A DNA stretch of 64,000 nt from Phosphoribacter sp037045045 (GCA_037045045.1 JBAOHL010000002.1:434001-498000); one strand, 5' to 3'; shown: positions 43,609 through 52,594, numbered from the stretch's first letter. Notes: generated by a model not told the origin, from the sequence alone. Numbers and translations: made by a program.

Positions 43609-44640
43609 TCAGCTGGCGTGCGTCCCGGCGGAGCGCAGGTCCTGGCAGGCCTGCATGACACGGGCGGACATCGCGGCCTCGGCCTCCTTGCCCCACGCGC
43701 GCGGGTCGTACTGCTTCTTGTTGCCGACCTCGCCGTCGATCTTGAGCACGCCGTCGTAGTTGCGCAGCATCCACGCGGCGACCGGGCGGGTGAAGGCGTA
43801 CTGCGTGTCGGTGTCGACGTTCATCTTGACGACGCCGTAGTCGACCGCGTCGGAGATCTCCTGGGGAAGCGAGCCCGATCCGCCGTGGAAGACCAGGTCC
43901 ATGGGCTTGGCGCCGTGGCCGGTGCCGTACTTGGCGACGACGGCGTCCTGGCACTGCTTGAGGATCTCCGGGCGCAGCTTGACGTTGCCCGGCTTGTAGA
44001 CGCCGTGGACGTTGCCGAAGGTCAACGCCGACATGTACCGGCCGTTCTCGCCGAGGCCGAGGGCCGCGACGGTCGCGAGGGCGTCCTCGGGCGTGGTGTA
44101 CAACTGCTCGTTGATCTCGTTGGCCACGCCGTCCTCTTCGCCGCCGACGACGCCGATCTCGACCTCGAGGATGATCCTCGCGGCCTTGGCCAGCGCGAGC
44201 AGGTCTTGGGCGATCTGGAGGTTCTCGGTGAGCGGCACGGCCGAGCCGTCCCACATGTGCGACTGGAAGAGCGGGTCCTGGCCGCGGGCCACCCGCTCGG
44301 CCGAGATGGCCAGCAGCGGACGGACGAAGCCGTCGAGCTTGTCCTTGGGGCAGTGGTCGGTGTGCAACGCGATGTTCACCGGGTAGCTCTTGGCGACCTC
44401 GTACGCATAGGCGGCCAGGGCGCAGGAACCGGTGACCATGTTCTTGATCGACGGGCCCGAGCCGTACTCGGCGCCGCCGGTCGACACCTGGATGATGCCG
44501 TCCGAGCCCGCGTCGGCGAAGCCGCGGATCGCCGCGTTGATCGTCTGGCTGGACGTGATGTTGATGGCCGGGTAGGCGAAGGCGCCCGCCTTCGCGCGGT
44601 CGAGCATGTCTGCGTAGACCTCGGGAGTGGCAATGGGCAT
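43609..44640 (-). CDS. fba: Fructose-bisphosphate aldolase, class II
   Basis: 343 residues. Zinc-dependent aldolase splitting fructose 1,6-bisphosphate in glycolysis and gluconeogenesis. MPIATPEVYADMLDRAKAGA begins the protein. Zinc and substrate residues lie in ALHTDHCPKDKLDGF, EVEIGVVGGEED, GNVHGVYKPGN and VFHGGSGS, with KMNVDTDTQYAF for phosphate. GAGGAG precedes the ATG. It is followed by DUF3151 on the same strand. Confidence 0.95.
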   Translation of the reverse strand: MPIATPEVYADMLDRAKAGAFAYPAINITSSQTINAAIRGFADAGSDGIIQVSTGGAEYGSGPSIKNMVTGSCALAAYAYEVAKSYPVNIALHTDHCPKDKLDGFVRPLLAISAERVARGQDPLFQSHMWDGSAVPLTENLQIAQDLLALAKAARIILEVEIGVVGGEEDGVANEINEQLYTTPEDALATVAALGLGENGRYMSALTFGNVHGVYKPGNVKLRPEILKQCQDAVVAKYGTGHGAKPMDLVFHGGSGSLPQEISDAVDYGVVKMNVDTDTQYAFTRPVAAWMLRNYDGVLKIDGEVGNKKQYDPRAWGKEAEAAMSARVMQACQDLRSAGTHAS

Positions 44641-44815
44641 TGAGTCTCCTCGGGACGGCTGGTACCGGTACGTCGCCCATCCTTCCACGCGGGTGGCGCC
44701 CACCGCAGCGGGGCCATGGTCCCCGTGAGACGCCCCGCCGGCCGAGTCCGGATGCCGGGCTCCAGGGGTGCGCGTCGTCGCTACCGCGGTCCCGGGGGGT
44801 TTCCGATCGGGCTAC

Positions 44816-45439
44816 TCAGGCCTGCTGATCCAGCACGTGGCGGCGGACCCACTCGTGCATAGCGATGGCCGCCGCCGCGCCGGCGTTCATCGAGCGGGTC
44901 GACCCGAACTGCGCGATGCGCAGCACCTGGGCGCACGCCTGCTGCATCGGCTCGGACAGGCCCGGTCCCTCTTGGCCGAAGACGAGGACGCAGGACCGCG
45001 GCAGCTCGGCGGTCTCCAGCGGTTCGGCGCCGGGCACGTTGTCGATGCCGACGAGCGGTATGCCGCCGGCGTTCGTCCACTCGACGAAGGCCTCGACGTC
45101 GAGGTGGTGGTGTTCGTGCAGGTAGCGGTCGGTGACCATGGCGCCCCGGCGATTCCACCGCCGCCGCCCGACGATGTGCACGCCGGCGGCGTTGAACGCG
45201 TTGGCGGTGCGCACCACCGACCCGATGTTGAAGTCGTGCGACCAGTTCTCCACCGCGACGTGGAAAGGATGCCGCCGGGCGTCGAGGTCGGCGACGATCG
45301 CCTCGTGCCGCCAATACCGATAGCGGTCCACGACGTTGCGCCGGTCGCCGTGGGCCAATAGCTCCGGGTCCCATTGGTCCCCCGGAGGGGGTGGGCCGGC
45401 AAACGGACCCACGCCCACCTGGCCCGGCGGTTCGCTCAC
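44816..45439 (-). CDS. TrmH/SpoU-family RNA 2'-O-methyltransferase
   Basis: 207 residues. SPOUT knot motifs are visible: motif 1 NIGSVVRTANAFNAAGVHIV, motif 2 VLVFGQEGPGLSE and motif 3 IAQFGSTRSMNAGAAAAIAM. The N-terminal 45 residues are Pro/Gly-rich and then Arg/Tyr-rich. It would methylate a ribose in tRNA or rRNA using SAM; the target base is unknown. It is divergent from the DedA gene. Confidence 0.88.
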   Translation of the reverse strand: MSEPPGQVGVGPFAGPPPPGDQWDPELLAHGDRRNVVDRYRYWRHEAIVADLDARRHPFHVAVENWSHDFNIGSVVRTANAFNAAGVHIVGRRRWNRRGAMVTDRYLHEHHHLDVEAFVEWTNAGGIPLVGIDNVPGAEPLETAELPRSCVLVFGQEGPGLSEPMQQACAQVLRIAQFGSTRSMNAGAAAAIAMHEWVRRHVLDQQA

Positions 45440-45513
45440 CGGGACACGGTAACCGCCTCCGTGCGCGCCGCCGAGATCGGGCCACGGGGTGGCGCGGTCC
45501 GGTCAGCCAGCCA

Positions 45514-45537
45514 CACGGCATACCCTCGTATGCCGTG
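45514..45537 (+). promoter_or_regulatory. Hairpin of two inverted 8-mers covering the dedA start
   Basis: CACGGCATAC (45514-45523) and GTATGCCGTG (45528-45537) form a perfect 10-bp inverted repeat with loop cctc. The last three bases are the proposed GTG start of the DedA gene, so a folded mRNA would hide it. The arms are two inverted copies of the window-wide 8-mer. Function is untested. Confidence 0.5.
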
Positions 45538-46188
45538 ACTCCCCCGATGCTCGGCCCCGACTGGATGGATCCCGCCTGGCTGCTCGACAGGTTCGGCGAG
45601 CAGATGTTCTGGGCCTCGTGCGCCATCGTCTTCGTCGAGTGCGGCCTGCTCTTCCCGATCCTGCCGGGCGACTCGCTGTTGTTCAGCGTGGGGATGTTCA
45701 TCAACCGCGCCAACGCCGGCGAGCCCGGGATCCACCTGAACATCGTCGTGGCCTGCGCCGTCCTCTCCGCGTTCGCGTTCCTCGGCAACGTCGTCGGCTA
45801 CGAAATCGGGCGAGCCGTCGGCCCATCGCTGTACCAGCGCAACGGGCGCTTCACGAAGCGGGCGTACTTCGACAAGACCCACGAGTTCTTCGAGCGGTAC
45901 GGCAACAAGGCCCTGGTCATCGGACGGTTCGTGCCGATCGTGCGGACGTTCATCACGGTCGTCGCCGGGGTCGGCCGGATGGACCGGAAGCGGTTCTTCA
46001 CGTGGTCCTTCGTCGGCGCGGTGTTGTGGGCGACCGGCGTGACACTACTCGGCTATTGGTTGGGCGGGATCTCGTTCCTGCAGAAGAACATCGAGGCCGC
46101 GCTCGTGCTCATCGTGGCCATCTCGCTGCTGCCCATGGTGTTCGAGTGGTGGCGCCACCGGCGGCGGCGCAAGGCGACCACGGATTAG
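45535..46188 (+). CDS. DedA-family membrane protein
   Basis: 217 residues. DedA proteins flip polyprenyl phosphate or phosphatidylethanolamine carriers and need the proton gradient. The VTT-domain marks are FVECGLLFPILPGDSLLFSVG in two parts (ECGLLFPILPGDSLL), GNVVGYEIGR, FFERYGNKALVIGRFVPIVR with the conserved arginine, and FVGAVLWATGVTLLGYWLG. The GTG at 45535 lacks a ribosome binding site and lies in a hairpin; the ATG at 45547 is the alternative. The C-terminus is basic. Confidence 0.85.
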   Translation: MTPPMLGPDWMDPAWLLDRFGEQMFWASCAIVFVECGLLFPILPGDSLLFSVGMFINRANAGEPGIHLNIVVACAVLSAFAFLGNVVGYEIGRAVGPSLYQRNGRFTKRAYFDKTHEFFERYGNKALVIGRFVPIVRTFITVVAGVGRMDRKRFFTWSFVGAVLWATGVTLLGYWLGGISFLQKNIEAALVLIVAISLLPMVFEWWRHRRRRKATTD

Positions 46189-46215
46189 ACCCGGCGGGCC
46201 GGGGACGCGAGGGGG

Positions 46216-46887
46216 CTACTGCGTCGGCGGCTGGTTCGGGGGCGGGGCGGCGGCGTCTTGAATCGGCGACCGCGCAGGCTGCGGCGGCAACTGCTGGGCT
46301 CCCGCGGGCGGGCCCGGGTCGAAGCTCACCTGGGGGGCCTCGCGTTCGGCCGCGCTCTCGACTTCGAAGTACTCCGCCTTGTGCACCCCGGCCGGGCCGG
46401 CGACGAAGTTCGTCGGGATCGTCTCGACCTTCGTGTTGAGTTCGCGGACGTTGGCGTTGTAGTACCGCCGGGCGCTGGCGATGCGGTCCTCGGTCGACGT
46501 GAGCTCGGCCTGCAGCGCCCGGAAGTTCTCGCTGGCCCGCAGGTCGGGGTAGGCCTCGGCGACCATGGTGAGCCTCACCAACGCCTGGGTCAGCGCGGCC
46601 TCGGCCTTGGCGACCTCGGCCGGTCCGGCATTGCCCTGACTGGCCGAAACCGCGCCCGCACGCGCCCGGGTGACCTCCTCCAACGTCGTCTTCTCGTGCG
46701 CGGCATACCCCTTGACCGTTTCGACGAGGTTGCCGATGAGGTCGTGCCGACGCTTGAGTTCGACGTCGATTTGCGCCCACGCTTCCTGGACGAGGTTGCG
46801 CAGCTTGATGAGGCCGTTGTAGGCGCCGAAGAACCACAGGACCACGCCGAGGACAAGGACCCCGAGGATGATCAGGGCGATGGTCAT
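46216..46887 (-). CDS. LemA-family protein
   Basis: 223 residues. One N-terminal transmembrane helix (IALIILGVLVLGVVLWFFGA) is followed by YNGLIKLRNLVQEAWAQIDVELKRRHDLI (family core NLVQEAWAQIDVELKRR) and long helices up to residue 185 with ARRYYNANVRELN. A Pro/Gln-rich tail of about 35 residues ends it. LemA proteins are membrane-attached four-helix bundles of unclear function. It follows pyrE by 31 bases on the same strand. Confidence 0.9.
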   Translation of the reverse strand: MTIALIILGVLVLGVVLWFFGAYNGLIKLRNLVQEAWAQIDVELKRRHDLIGNLVETVKGYAAHEKTTLEEVTRARAGAVSASQGNAGPAEVAKAEAALTQALVRLTMVAEAYPDLRASENFRALQAELTSTEDRIASARRYYNANVRELNTKVETIPTNFVAGPAGVHKAEYFEVESAAEREAPQVSFDPGPPAGAQQLPPQPARSPIQDAAAPPPNQPPTQ

Positions 46888-46918
46888 GGCAGTTCCCCTT
46901 ACGTCGGTTGCGCCGATC

Positions 46919-47479
46919 CTATGCGAGACCCAACTCGGCCAGCCCGTACACGAAGCGGTATTCCAGCCCCGCGTCGGCGAATCGTTGGGCGGCACCGGTG
47001 GCTCGATCGGCGATCGTCGCCACGGCGACCACGCTCGCTCCGGCCTCCGTGACGGCGCTCACGGCATCCAGCGGCGAGGCCCCCGTCGTCGAGGTGTCCT
47101 CGACGACGAGCACCCGCCGTCCGGCCACGGACGGGCCCTCGATCCGCTGCTGCAGCCCGTGGGCCTTGCCCGCCTTGCGCACGACGAAGGCATCGAGGCG
47201 CCGGCCGACAGCCGCCGCCGCGTGCAGCATCGACGTCGCGACAGGATCCGCACCGAGCGTCAGGCCCCCGACCGCGTCGAAACTCAGGTCGTCGGTGAGG
47301 TCGAGCATGACCCGTCCGACGAGCGGGGCGGCCTCGCCGTCGAGGGTGATCCGCCGCAGGTCGACGTAGTAGTCCGCCTCCCGTCCGGAGGAGAGCGTCA
47401 CCCGCCCGTGGACGATGGCCTTGGCCTTGACGATCTCCAGCAATCGGGCCCGGTCCTGCGCAGCGCTCACGGCCGTCAC
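46919..47479 (-). CDS. pyrE: Orotate phosphoribosyltransferase
   Basis: 186 residues from a GTG. It adds the ribose phosphate to orotate in pyrimidine synthesis. VTLSSGREADYYVDLRRITL holds the orotate and metal loop, GLTLGADPVATSMLHAAA the middle part, FVVRKAGKAHG the flexible loop, and VLVVEDTSTTGASPL the PRPP loop. This is the mycobacterial-type short form, next to LemA. Confidence 0.93.
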   Translation of the reverse strand: MTAVSAAQDRARLLEIVKAKAIVHGRVTLSSGREADYYVDLRRITLDGEAAPLVGRVMLDLTDDLSFDAVGGLTLGADPVATSMLHAAAAVGRRLDAFVVRKAGKAHGLQQRIEGPSVAGRRVLVVEDTSTTGASPLDAVSAVTEAGASVVAVATIADRATGAAQRFADAGLEYRFVYGLAELGLA

Positions 47480-47605
47480 TCTAGCGATCTCGCCGAACGC
47501 CAGTCCTACCCATTTTCGGCTGCCCCACTCTCCCGGGCGCCCCGGCGCCCGGAGCTCGTCGAGCCGGGCCGGGCCGCGCTGATGGTCGCGCGACGGCGAG
47601 GCTGC

Positions 47606-48082
47606 TCACCCAATGGCGGCCGCGGCGGGGACGTCGTCGTGGGTGAGCGGCGGCAACTCCGACCCGGTTTCGAGCAACGTCTTGAGCCCGCTGAGAATCC
47701 AGTCCCAGCCGCCCTGGACGTGAGCGGCGTTCAGCGGGCTCTGGGCCAGGTCCCCGTGGACGACGCGCAGGCGGGTGAGCCCCTCGCCCGCTCGGGTGAG
47801 GGTCCATTCGACGCGACTCGGGGGTTCGGCGGCCAGGTCCGCGTCGTAGCGTACGTGCCAGGTCTGCACGAGCCGGTGCGGCGGGTCGAAGACCTCGATC
47901 ATGCCGTCGACCGCCGGGTTGCCGTCGGCGAGCACAGACAGGTAGGGCTCGCCGACCTGAGGCGGTTGGGTGAATGCCGTGCCGTGGAAGTAGCGCCGAG
48001 TGAACGCGGGATCGATCAACGCGGTGAAGACCTGCTCCACGTCGGCACGGATGAACACCTGGTAGATCTGTGTGCTGCTCAT
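47606..48082 (-). CDS. SRPBCC (AHSA1-type) protein cotranscribed with ArsR regulator
   Basis: 158 residues. QIYQVFIRADVEQVFTALID, FTRRYFHGTAF, VEWTLTRAGEGLTRLRVVHG and GGWDWILSGLKTLLETG are features of the START-like AHSA1/CalC family. Its ATG overlaps the regulator stop (ATGA at 48079-48082). This ArsR-SRPBCC pair is common in actinomycetes; the ligand is unknown. Control is by the promoter and operator in front of the regulator. Confidence 0.85.
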   Translation of the reverse strand: MSSTQIYQVFIRADVEQVFTALIDPAFTRRYFHGTAFTQPPQVGEPYLSVLADGNPAVDGMIEVFDPPHRLVQTWHVRYDADLAAEPPSRVEWTLTRAGEGLTRLRVVHGDLAQSPLNAAHVQGGWDWILSGLKTLLETGSELPPLTHDDVPAAAAIG

Positions 48083-48438
48083 GAGGACTCCTTGGAGGTA
48101 GCAGTCGGGTCTGTTCGTTCGAGGTCGGCCTTGAGGTCGACCAGCGCCTCGGCATACGGCTGGGCGTACTTGTCGACCCAGCGCGCCGCGATCGCCGCGA
48201 TGGGCACCGGGTTGAGGAAGTGCCGCTTCTCGCGGCCCACTCGCTCGGTCACCACGAGCCCGGCCGCCTCGAGCACGCCGAGGTGCTTCATCACGCCGAA
48301 GCGGGTGAGCCGCTCGTGCGCGGCGGCCAGGCGCCCGAGGGTCTGGCCGTCACTCGCGAACAGCGCGTCGAGCAGTGCGCGGCGGGTGGGATCGGCCAGC
48401 GCACGGAAGACCTCGTCGTCGGTCGGCGCTCCGGGCAT
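48079..48438 (-). CDS. ArsR/SmtB-family repressor
   Basis: 119 residues. A winged-helix domain (DDEVFRALADPTRRALLDAL, LGRLAAAHERLTRFGVMKHL, GLVVTERVGREKRHFLNP) with no obvious metal cysteines, typical of the SRPBCC-linked subgroup. The start ATG at 48438 is chosen because the promoter puts transcription start within a base or two of it; longer frames would begin inside the promoter. It probably represses itself and the SRPBCC gene. Confidence 0.88.
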   Translation of the reverse strand: MPGAPTDDEVFRALADPTRRALLDALFASDGQTLGRLAAAHERLTRFGVMKHLGVLEAAGLVVTERVGREKRHFLNPVPIAAIAARWVDKYAQPYAEALVDLKADLERTDPTATSKESS

Positions 48439-48445
48439 GGCCGAC

Positions 48446-48475
48446 ACCATAGGTGACCAAATGGTCACATGTCAA
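48446..48475 (-). promoter_or_regulatory. Promoter with built-in operator for the ArsR-SRPBCC operon
   Basis: On the minus strand a perfect -35 TTGACA (48475-48470) and a -10 TATGGT (48451-48446) are 18 bases apart. Between them lies GTGACCAAATGGTCAC (48453-48468), a perfect 7-bp inverted repeat. A repressor bound there would block RNA polymerase. The predicted +1 is near 48438-48440, at the ATG, so the mRNA should be leaderless. Confidence 0.75.
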
Positions 48476-49251
48476 TGCCGACCGCCCCGCCGACGCCGGC
48501 TGATCTCGCCGGACAGGCGCCGGACCAGCCCCCGTGGGGCTACCCGCAGCAGGCCGACGAGCGCCTTGTACTGCCAGCCCGGCACCGACACGGTCCGGCC
48601 CTTGGCCACGTCGTCGAGGCCGGCGCGGGCCACGGCATCGGCGTCGAGCCAGAGGAACTCGGGAAGCCTGGACATGTTGATCGCGGCGCGGCTGTGGAAC
48701 TCGGTGTGGGTGAATCCCGGGCACACCGCGGTGACGGTCACCCCGGTTCCGGCGAGCTCGCGGGCCAGTCCTTCGGAGAACACCGTCGTCCAGGCCTTGG
48801 CCGCAGAGTAGGTGCCCATCGCGACGAACGACGACGTCGAGGAGACATTGACGATGGCCCCGTGTCCACGCTCGACCATGGCCCGGGCCGCGGCATGCGA
48901 GAGCACGAGCACGGCCACGCAATGCACGTCCAGCAGCCGCTCCTCGTCGGCTACCTCGTCCTCGAGGAAGCTTGCCGCGAGGGCGAATCCGGCATTGTTG
49001 ACGACGAGGTCCACCGGCCGTGCGCGATCGGCGACCCGATCGGCGACGGTCTGCACCTGGACGCGATCGGCGAGGTCGGCGACGAGAACCTCGACCTCGA
49101 CGCGGTGTTCGGTGCGCAGCTGGCCGGCCACGTCGTCCAGCCGAGCGCGGTCGCGTGCCACGAGGACGAGGTCGTGGCCTCGGCCGGCCAAGAGGGTGGC
49201 GAAGGAATGCCCGATGCCGGCGGTCGCTCCGGTGACGAGTGCAGTGCTCAT
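48472..49251 (-). CDS. Short-chain dehydrogenase/reductase (DltE/YqjQ-like)
   Basis: 259 residues. TGATAGIGHSFATLLAGRGH binds the cofactor, VARDRARLDDVA suggests NADP, and NNAGFALAASF, NVSSTSSFVAMGTYSAAKA with Ser, Tyr and Lys, and CPGFTHTEFH follow. The C-terminal part with YKALVGLLRVAPRGLV fits the membrane-associated DltE-like subgroup. Substrate unknown. Its 3' end touches the -35 box of the next operon. Confidence 0.85.
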   Translation of the reverse strand: MSTALVTGATAGIGHSFATLLAGRGHDLVLVARDRARLDDVAGQLRTEHRVEVEVLVADLADRVQVQTVADRVADRARPVDLVVNNAGFALAASFLEDEVADEERLLDVHCVAVLVLSHAAARAMVERGHGAIVNVSSTSSFVAMGTYSAAKAWTTVFSEGLARELAGTGVTVTAVCPGFTHTEFHSRAAINMSRLPEFLWLDADAVARAGLDDVAKGRTVSVPGWQYKALVGLLRVAPRGLVRRLSGEISRRRRGGRH

Positions 49252-49300
49252 GGCCGCCCACCCTACGGCGAGCGTCGGGCCCGCGAACTAGGGTGGCTGC

Positions 49301-50092
49301 GTGCGCATCGCGACGTGGAACGTCAACTCGATCCGATCCCGCATCGACCGGGTCGAAGCCTGGCTTGCCCGTTCCGATGTCGACGTCCTCGCGATCCAGG
49401 AGACCAAGTCGCGCCTCGACCAGTTCCCCCTGGCCCGGCTCACGGACCTCGGCTACGAGGTGGCCCACCACGGGTTCAACCAATGGAACGGCGTGGCGAT
49501 CCTGTCCCGGGTGGGCCTGACCGAGGTGACCGAGGGATTCGACGGTATGCCGCCGTGGGGCCAGCCGCCGGTGGCCGAGGCGCGCGCGCTCGGGGCGACG
49601 TGCGGCGGAATCCGGGTGTGGTCGGTGTACGCCCCCAACGGACGGCACATCACCGACCCGCACATGGACTACAAGATCGCCTGGCTCCGGGCCTTGCGCG
49701 AGCAGGCGGCCGGATGGCTCGCCGCGGACCCGGAGGCGCAGGTGGTCCTCATGGGCGACTGGAATATCGCGCCGCGCGACGAGGACGTGTGGAGCATGGA
49801 GTTCTACCTCGACAAGTCCCACGTCTCGCCACGCGAGCGCGCGGCCTTCGAGGCAATCGTCGACGCCGGATATGCCGACGTCGTGCGCCGGCACGCCCCG
49901 GGGCCAGGCGTGTACACGTACTGGGACTACCAGCAGTTGCGCTTCCCGAAGAAGCAGGGCATGCGCATCGACTTCGTCCTCGCCACGCCGGCGTTGGCCG
50001 CCCGCGTGGCAGGAGCGGCCATCGACCGTGAGGAGCGCAAGGGCACCGGGGCCTCCGACCACGCACCCGTCGTCGTCGAACTCACCCCGTGA
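49301..50092 (+). CDS. xthA: Exodeoxyribonuclease III / AP endonuclease
   Basis: 263 residues from a GTG. MRIATWNVNSIRSR, LAIQETKSRLDQFP, GVAILSR, VYAPNGR, MGDWNIAPRDEDVW, MRIDFVLATPAL and GASDHAPVVVEL are the active-site segments of the exonuclease III family, including the catalytic Asp, Asn and His. It cuts abasic sites in base excision repair and removes 3' blocking groups. It is divergent from the SDR gene. Confidence 0.93.
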   Translation: MRIATWNVNSIRSRIDRVEAWLARSDVDVLAIQETKSRLDQFPLARLTDLGYEVAHHGFNQWNGVAILSRVGLTEVTEGFDGMPPWGQPPVAEARALGATCGGIRVWSVYAPNGRHITDPHMDYKIAWLRALREQAAGWLAADPEAQVVLMGDWNIAPRDEDVWSMEFYLDKSHVSPRERAAFEAIVDAGYADVVRRHAPGPGVYTYWDYQQLRFPKKQGMRIDFVLATPALAARVAGAAIDREERKGTGASDHAPVVVELTP

Positions 50093-50122
50093 GAGGCACC
50101 GCTGCCACGGCCCGCTGAGCCG

Positions 50123-51763
50123 TCACCCCGCCCGCCCACCGAGTCGCAACGCCCCGGCGACCGCGAGGACCGCGGCCGCGCACCCTCCGGCGAAGACCGT
50201 GCGCACCTGGACCACCGCGGCGTCGACGAGCGCCCGGGGGTCGGTGGGATCGGCGAGCTCGGCCACGGCCGCGAAGTACCGGTGCAGGCCGAACGCGGTG
50301 AGCAGGGCGAGGCCCAGCACCATCCCCACCATCCGCGCCACGACGACAATCGCCGCCGCGACTCCGCGCGCCTTGGGCCTCGCGCTGGCCAGGGCGGCCG
50401 CGTTGACCGGCGCGAGGCTCAGCCCTAGGCCCACACCCACGCAGGCGAGCACAGGCGTCGCGGCGGGTCCGGCAAGCGACCCTGACCCCCAACCGGCCAT
50501 CACCGCGAGGCCGGCTCCAGCGAGCAGCAAGCCGGTCGATGCGACGAGTGCGGGCCCGGCATACCGCAGCACCCACCCGCCGATCAGCGCCCCGATCGGG
50601 ACCGCGACGAGGAAGCGGACGAGGACGAGGGCCGCCTCGGTCTGCGAGTCGGTCAGGGTGAGGCGGGCGAGCAACGGCACGTCGACGACGACGGCGACGA
50701 GGGCCACCCCGACCAGAGCACTGACCAGGCACGCCCAGAGCATCCGCCCCCGCACGAGTCGCCGCGGTACGAGCGGGTCGCGAGACGAACGCTGCCGCCA
50801 CAGCACGCCGGCGCTGGCGAGTGCCGCGATCGGCACCAGGGCCAGGCCGCTCGGGCCGACGATCTCGCGTTCGGGTGCGGCGGTGGCGAAGGTGAGCACG
50901 AGCGCCCCGAGCGCGGTCGCCAGAAGCGCGGCTCCGGGCAGGTCGGCGGCCTGGAGCAGGGCCCACGAGCCGACGAACCGGTATGCCGCGAGCCCGACGA
51001 CGAGCGCGAGGGTGACGATCCCGATCGGCGTGAGCAGGCGTGACCCCGGCACCAGCGGGACGAAGGGGATGCCGAGCGTGACGTCCGCGACGAGTCGTTG
51101 CGGCGCCGCCAGGGTGAGCAGCGCCAGGGCGGCGACCAACAGGACGCCGAGTCGCCAGGCGAGGCGATGCCGTCGCGGCTGCGGGTCACCGCGCGACGTG
51201 GGGGGCGCCAGCGCCCGCAAGACGAGGATGAGCAGGGCGGCGGCACTTGAGTTGACCCAGAAGATCGCCCGCCAGTCGGCGAGGGTGAGAATCGCTGCGC
51301 CGAGCACCGGGCCGGCGACCGCGCCGAGTTCCTGCACACCCCCGACAATCCCGAGGGGCAGCCCACGTCGATCCGGGGGCCACAGATCTGCGACCAGCGC
51401 CATCGTCGCAGGCACGAGACCCCCGCCCCCGACACCCTGCAGGAACCGCCCGCCGACGAGGACCCCCAGCTCGACCGCCATCGCGGTGACGACCGAGCCG
51501 ACGAGGAAGATCCAGAGGCAGGCGACGAGGACGCGGCGCCGTTCGGCGAGGTCGGCGAGACGACCGACGAGCGGGAGGATCGCAACGTAGCCGAGCAAGA
51601 ACCCCGACACGATGGGGGTGGCGCGCTGGAGCGCTTCGACCCCGAGGCCGACCCCCGCCATCATGTCGGTGAGCGCGAGGACGACGACGTAGGTGTCCGC
51701 TGCGGCCAGGAACACACCCAGGCAGGCTGCCGCCAACAGCGCCTTAGGGCGCGCGGATGTCAA
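50123..51763 (-). CDS. MFS transporter, P55-like (partner of LprG)
   Basis: About 546 residues with 14 hydrophobic helices, DHA2-like. GRLADLAERRRVLV is the loop 2-3 motif, and FLQGVGGGGLVPATMALVADLWPP and GVQELGAVAGPVLGA in helices 4-5 match drug-proton antiporters. It directly follows and overlaps the lprG-like gene, the same order as Rv1411c-Rv1410c in Mycobacterium, where P55 and LprG together export triacylglyceride or lipoglycan. A TTG at 51763 is the preferred start; TTG at 51784 is possible. Confidence 0.82.
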   Translation of the reverse strand: MTSARPKALLAAACLGVFLAAADTYVVVLALTDMMAGVGLGVEALQRATPIVSGFLLGYVAILPLVGRLADLAERRRVLVACLWIFLVGSVVTAMAVELGVLVGGRFLQGVGGGGLVPATMALVADLWPPDRRGLPLGIVGGVQELGAVAGPVLGAAILTLADWRAIFWVNSSAAALLILVLRALAPPTSRGDPQPRRHRLAWRLGVLLVAALALLTLAAPQRLVADVTLGIPFVPLVPGSRLLTPIGIVTLALVVGLAAYRFVGSWALLQAADLPGAALLATALGALVLTFATAAPEREIVGPSGLALVPIAALASAGVLWRQRSSRDPLVPRRLVRGRMLWACLVSALVGVALVAVVVDVPLLARLTLTDSQTEAALVLVRFLVAVPIGALIGGWVLRYAGPALVASTGLLLAGAGLAVMAGWGSGSLAGPAATPVLACVGVGLGLSLAPVNAAALASARPKARGVAAAIVVVARMVGMVLGLALLTAFGLHRYFAAVAELADPTDPRALVDAAVVQVRTVFAGGCAAAVLAVAGALRLGGRAG

Positions 51764-52454
51764 CCGGCTCGCCGTAGCGATCAAGGGTCACGGAGTACGT
51801 CGAGGTGGCCCCGGAAAAGAACGGTCCGGTGAGCTCGACCGTGCGCAACTCGCCGCCCGGGTCGGTGAGTCCGTACGTGACGGCATACCGACCGTTGGGG
51901 TCCCCGACGCCGAACATATCCGCGATGCTCTTGCCCCCGAGGGCGCCCCCGATCGTCGTCAGTACCTCGGAGCCCTTGCGGGTCTGCGCCCCGGCCACCG
52001 GGTCGCTCGTCGCGGCGAGCAGCGACGTCAGTCCGGCACCGGGATCGAAGAGACGGGCCGGGTCGGGCACGCCGAGCGTGCGTGGGTCGACCTGGGCGAA
52101 CACGCCGACGAACGGCAACTTGGCGTAGACCTTGCCGTCGACGGCGATGACCTCGGCACCGGCGGGCGTTCCCCTGACCCGCAGCTGGAAGGTCCCCTTG
52201 AACGCCGGCGGGTGCGCGCCCCAGCCGTCGGCTGAGGCCAGACCGGTGACGTCCGCCGGGACGTCTCGCGAGGCCAGGGTGAGGTGCACCGAGGTCGCCG
52301 AGTCGAGCTTGGCCTTGGCCGCTGCGAGGCGCGCAGCGGGGCTGGGGTCCCCCGGTCCGGAGGTCGGGGCCGGCGAGGAGCACGCCCCGAGTCCCGTGGT
52401 CACGAGCCCGAGAACCAGGGCCGCGCAGGTGAGCCAGGCCGCCCGGGTGCGCAT
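51744..52454 (-). CDS. LprG/LppX-family lipoprotein
   Basis: 236 residues. A lipoprotein signal with lipobox LGAC (cysteine at residue 25) is followed by a Pro/Ser linker and the LppX_LprAFG domain: AKLDSATSVHLTLASRDVPA in adjacent parts, FKGTFQLRV, DGKVYAKLPFVGVFAQVDP and YGEPVDIRAP. Known relatives carry lipids across the periplasm-like space in a hydrophobic pocket. It overlaps the MFS gene by about 20 bases, so the two should act together. Confidence 0.85.
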   Translation of the reverse strand: MRTRAAWLTCAALVLGLVTTGLGACSSPAPTSGPGDPSPAARLAAAKAKLDSATSVHLTLASRDVPADVTGLASADGWGAHPPAFKGTFQLRVRGTPAGAEVIAVDGKVYAKLPFVGVFAQVDPRTLGVPDPARLFDPGAGLTSLLAATSDPVAGAQTRKGSEVLTTIGGALGGKSIADMFGVGDPNGRYAVTYGLTDPGGELRTVELTGPFFSGATSTYSVTLDRYGEPVDIRAP

Positions 52455-52594
52455 GCCGACCAGCCTAACCGCCCGCGAGCACGGCCCAGCTGCTCGACCG
52501 GGCTGGCGCGTGCCTCGGCGGCCGACCGGCATACAGTGTCGGCCAGACCATCGGCCCTTGTGCGGGCCAGCGGGACCGAGGAAAGGTGGCACCC

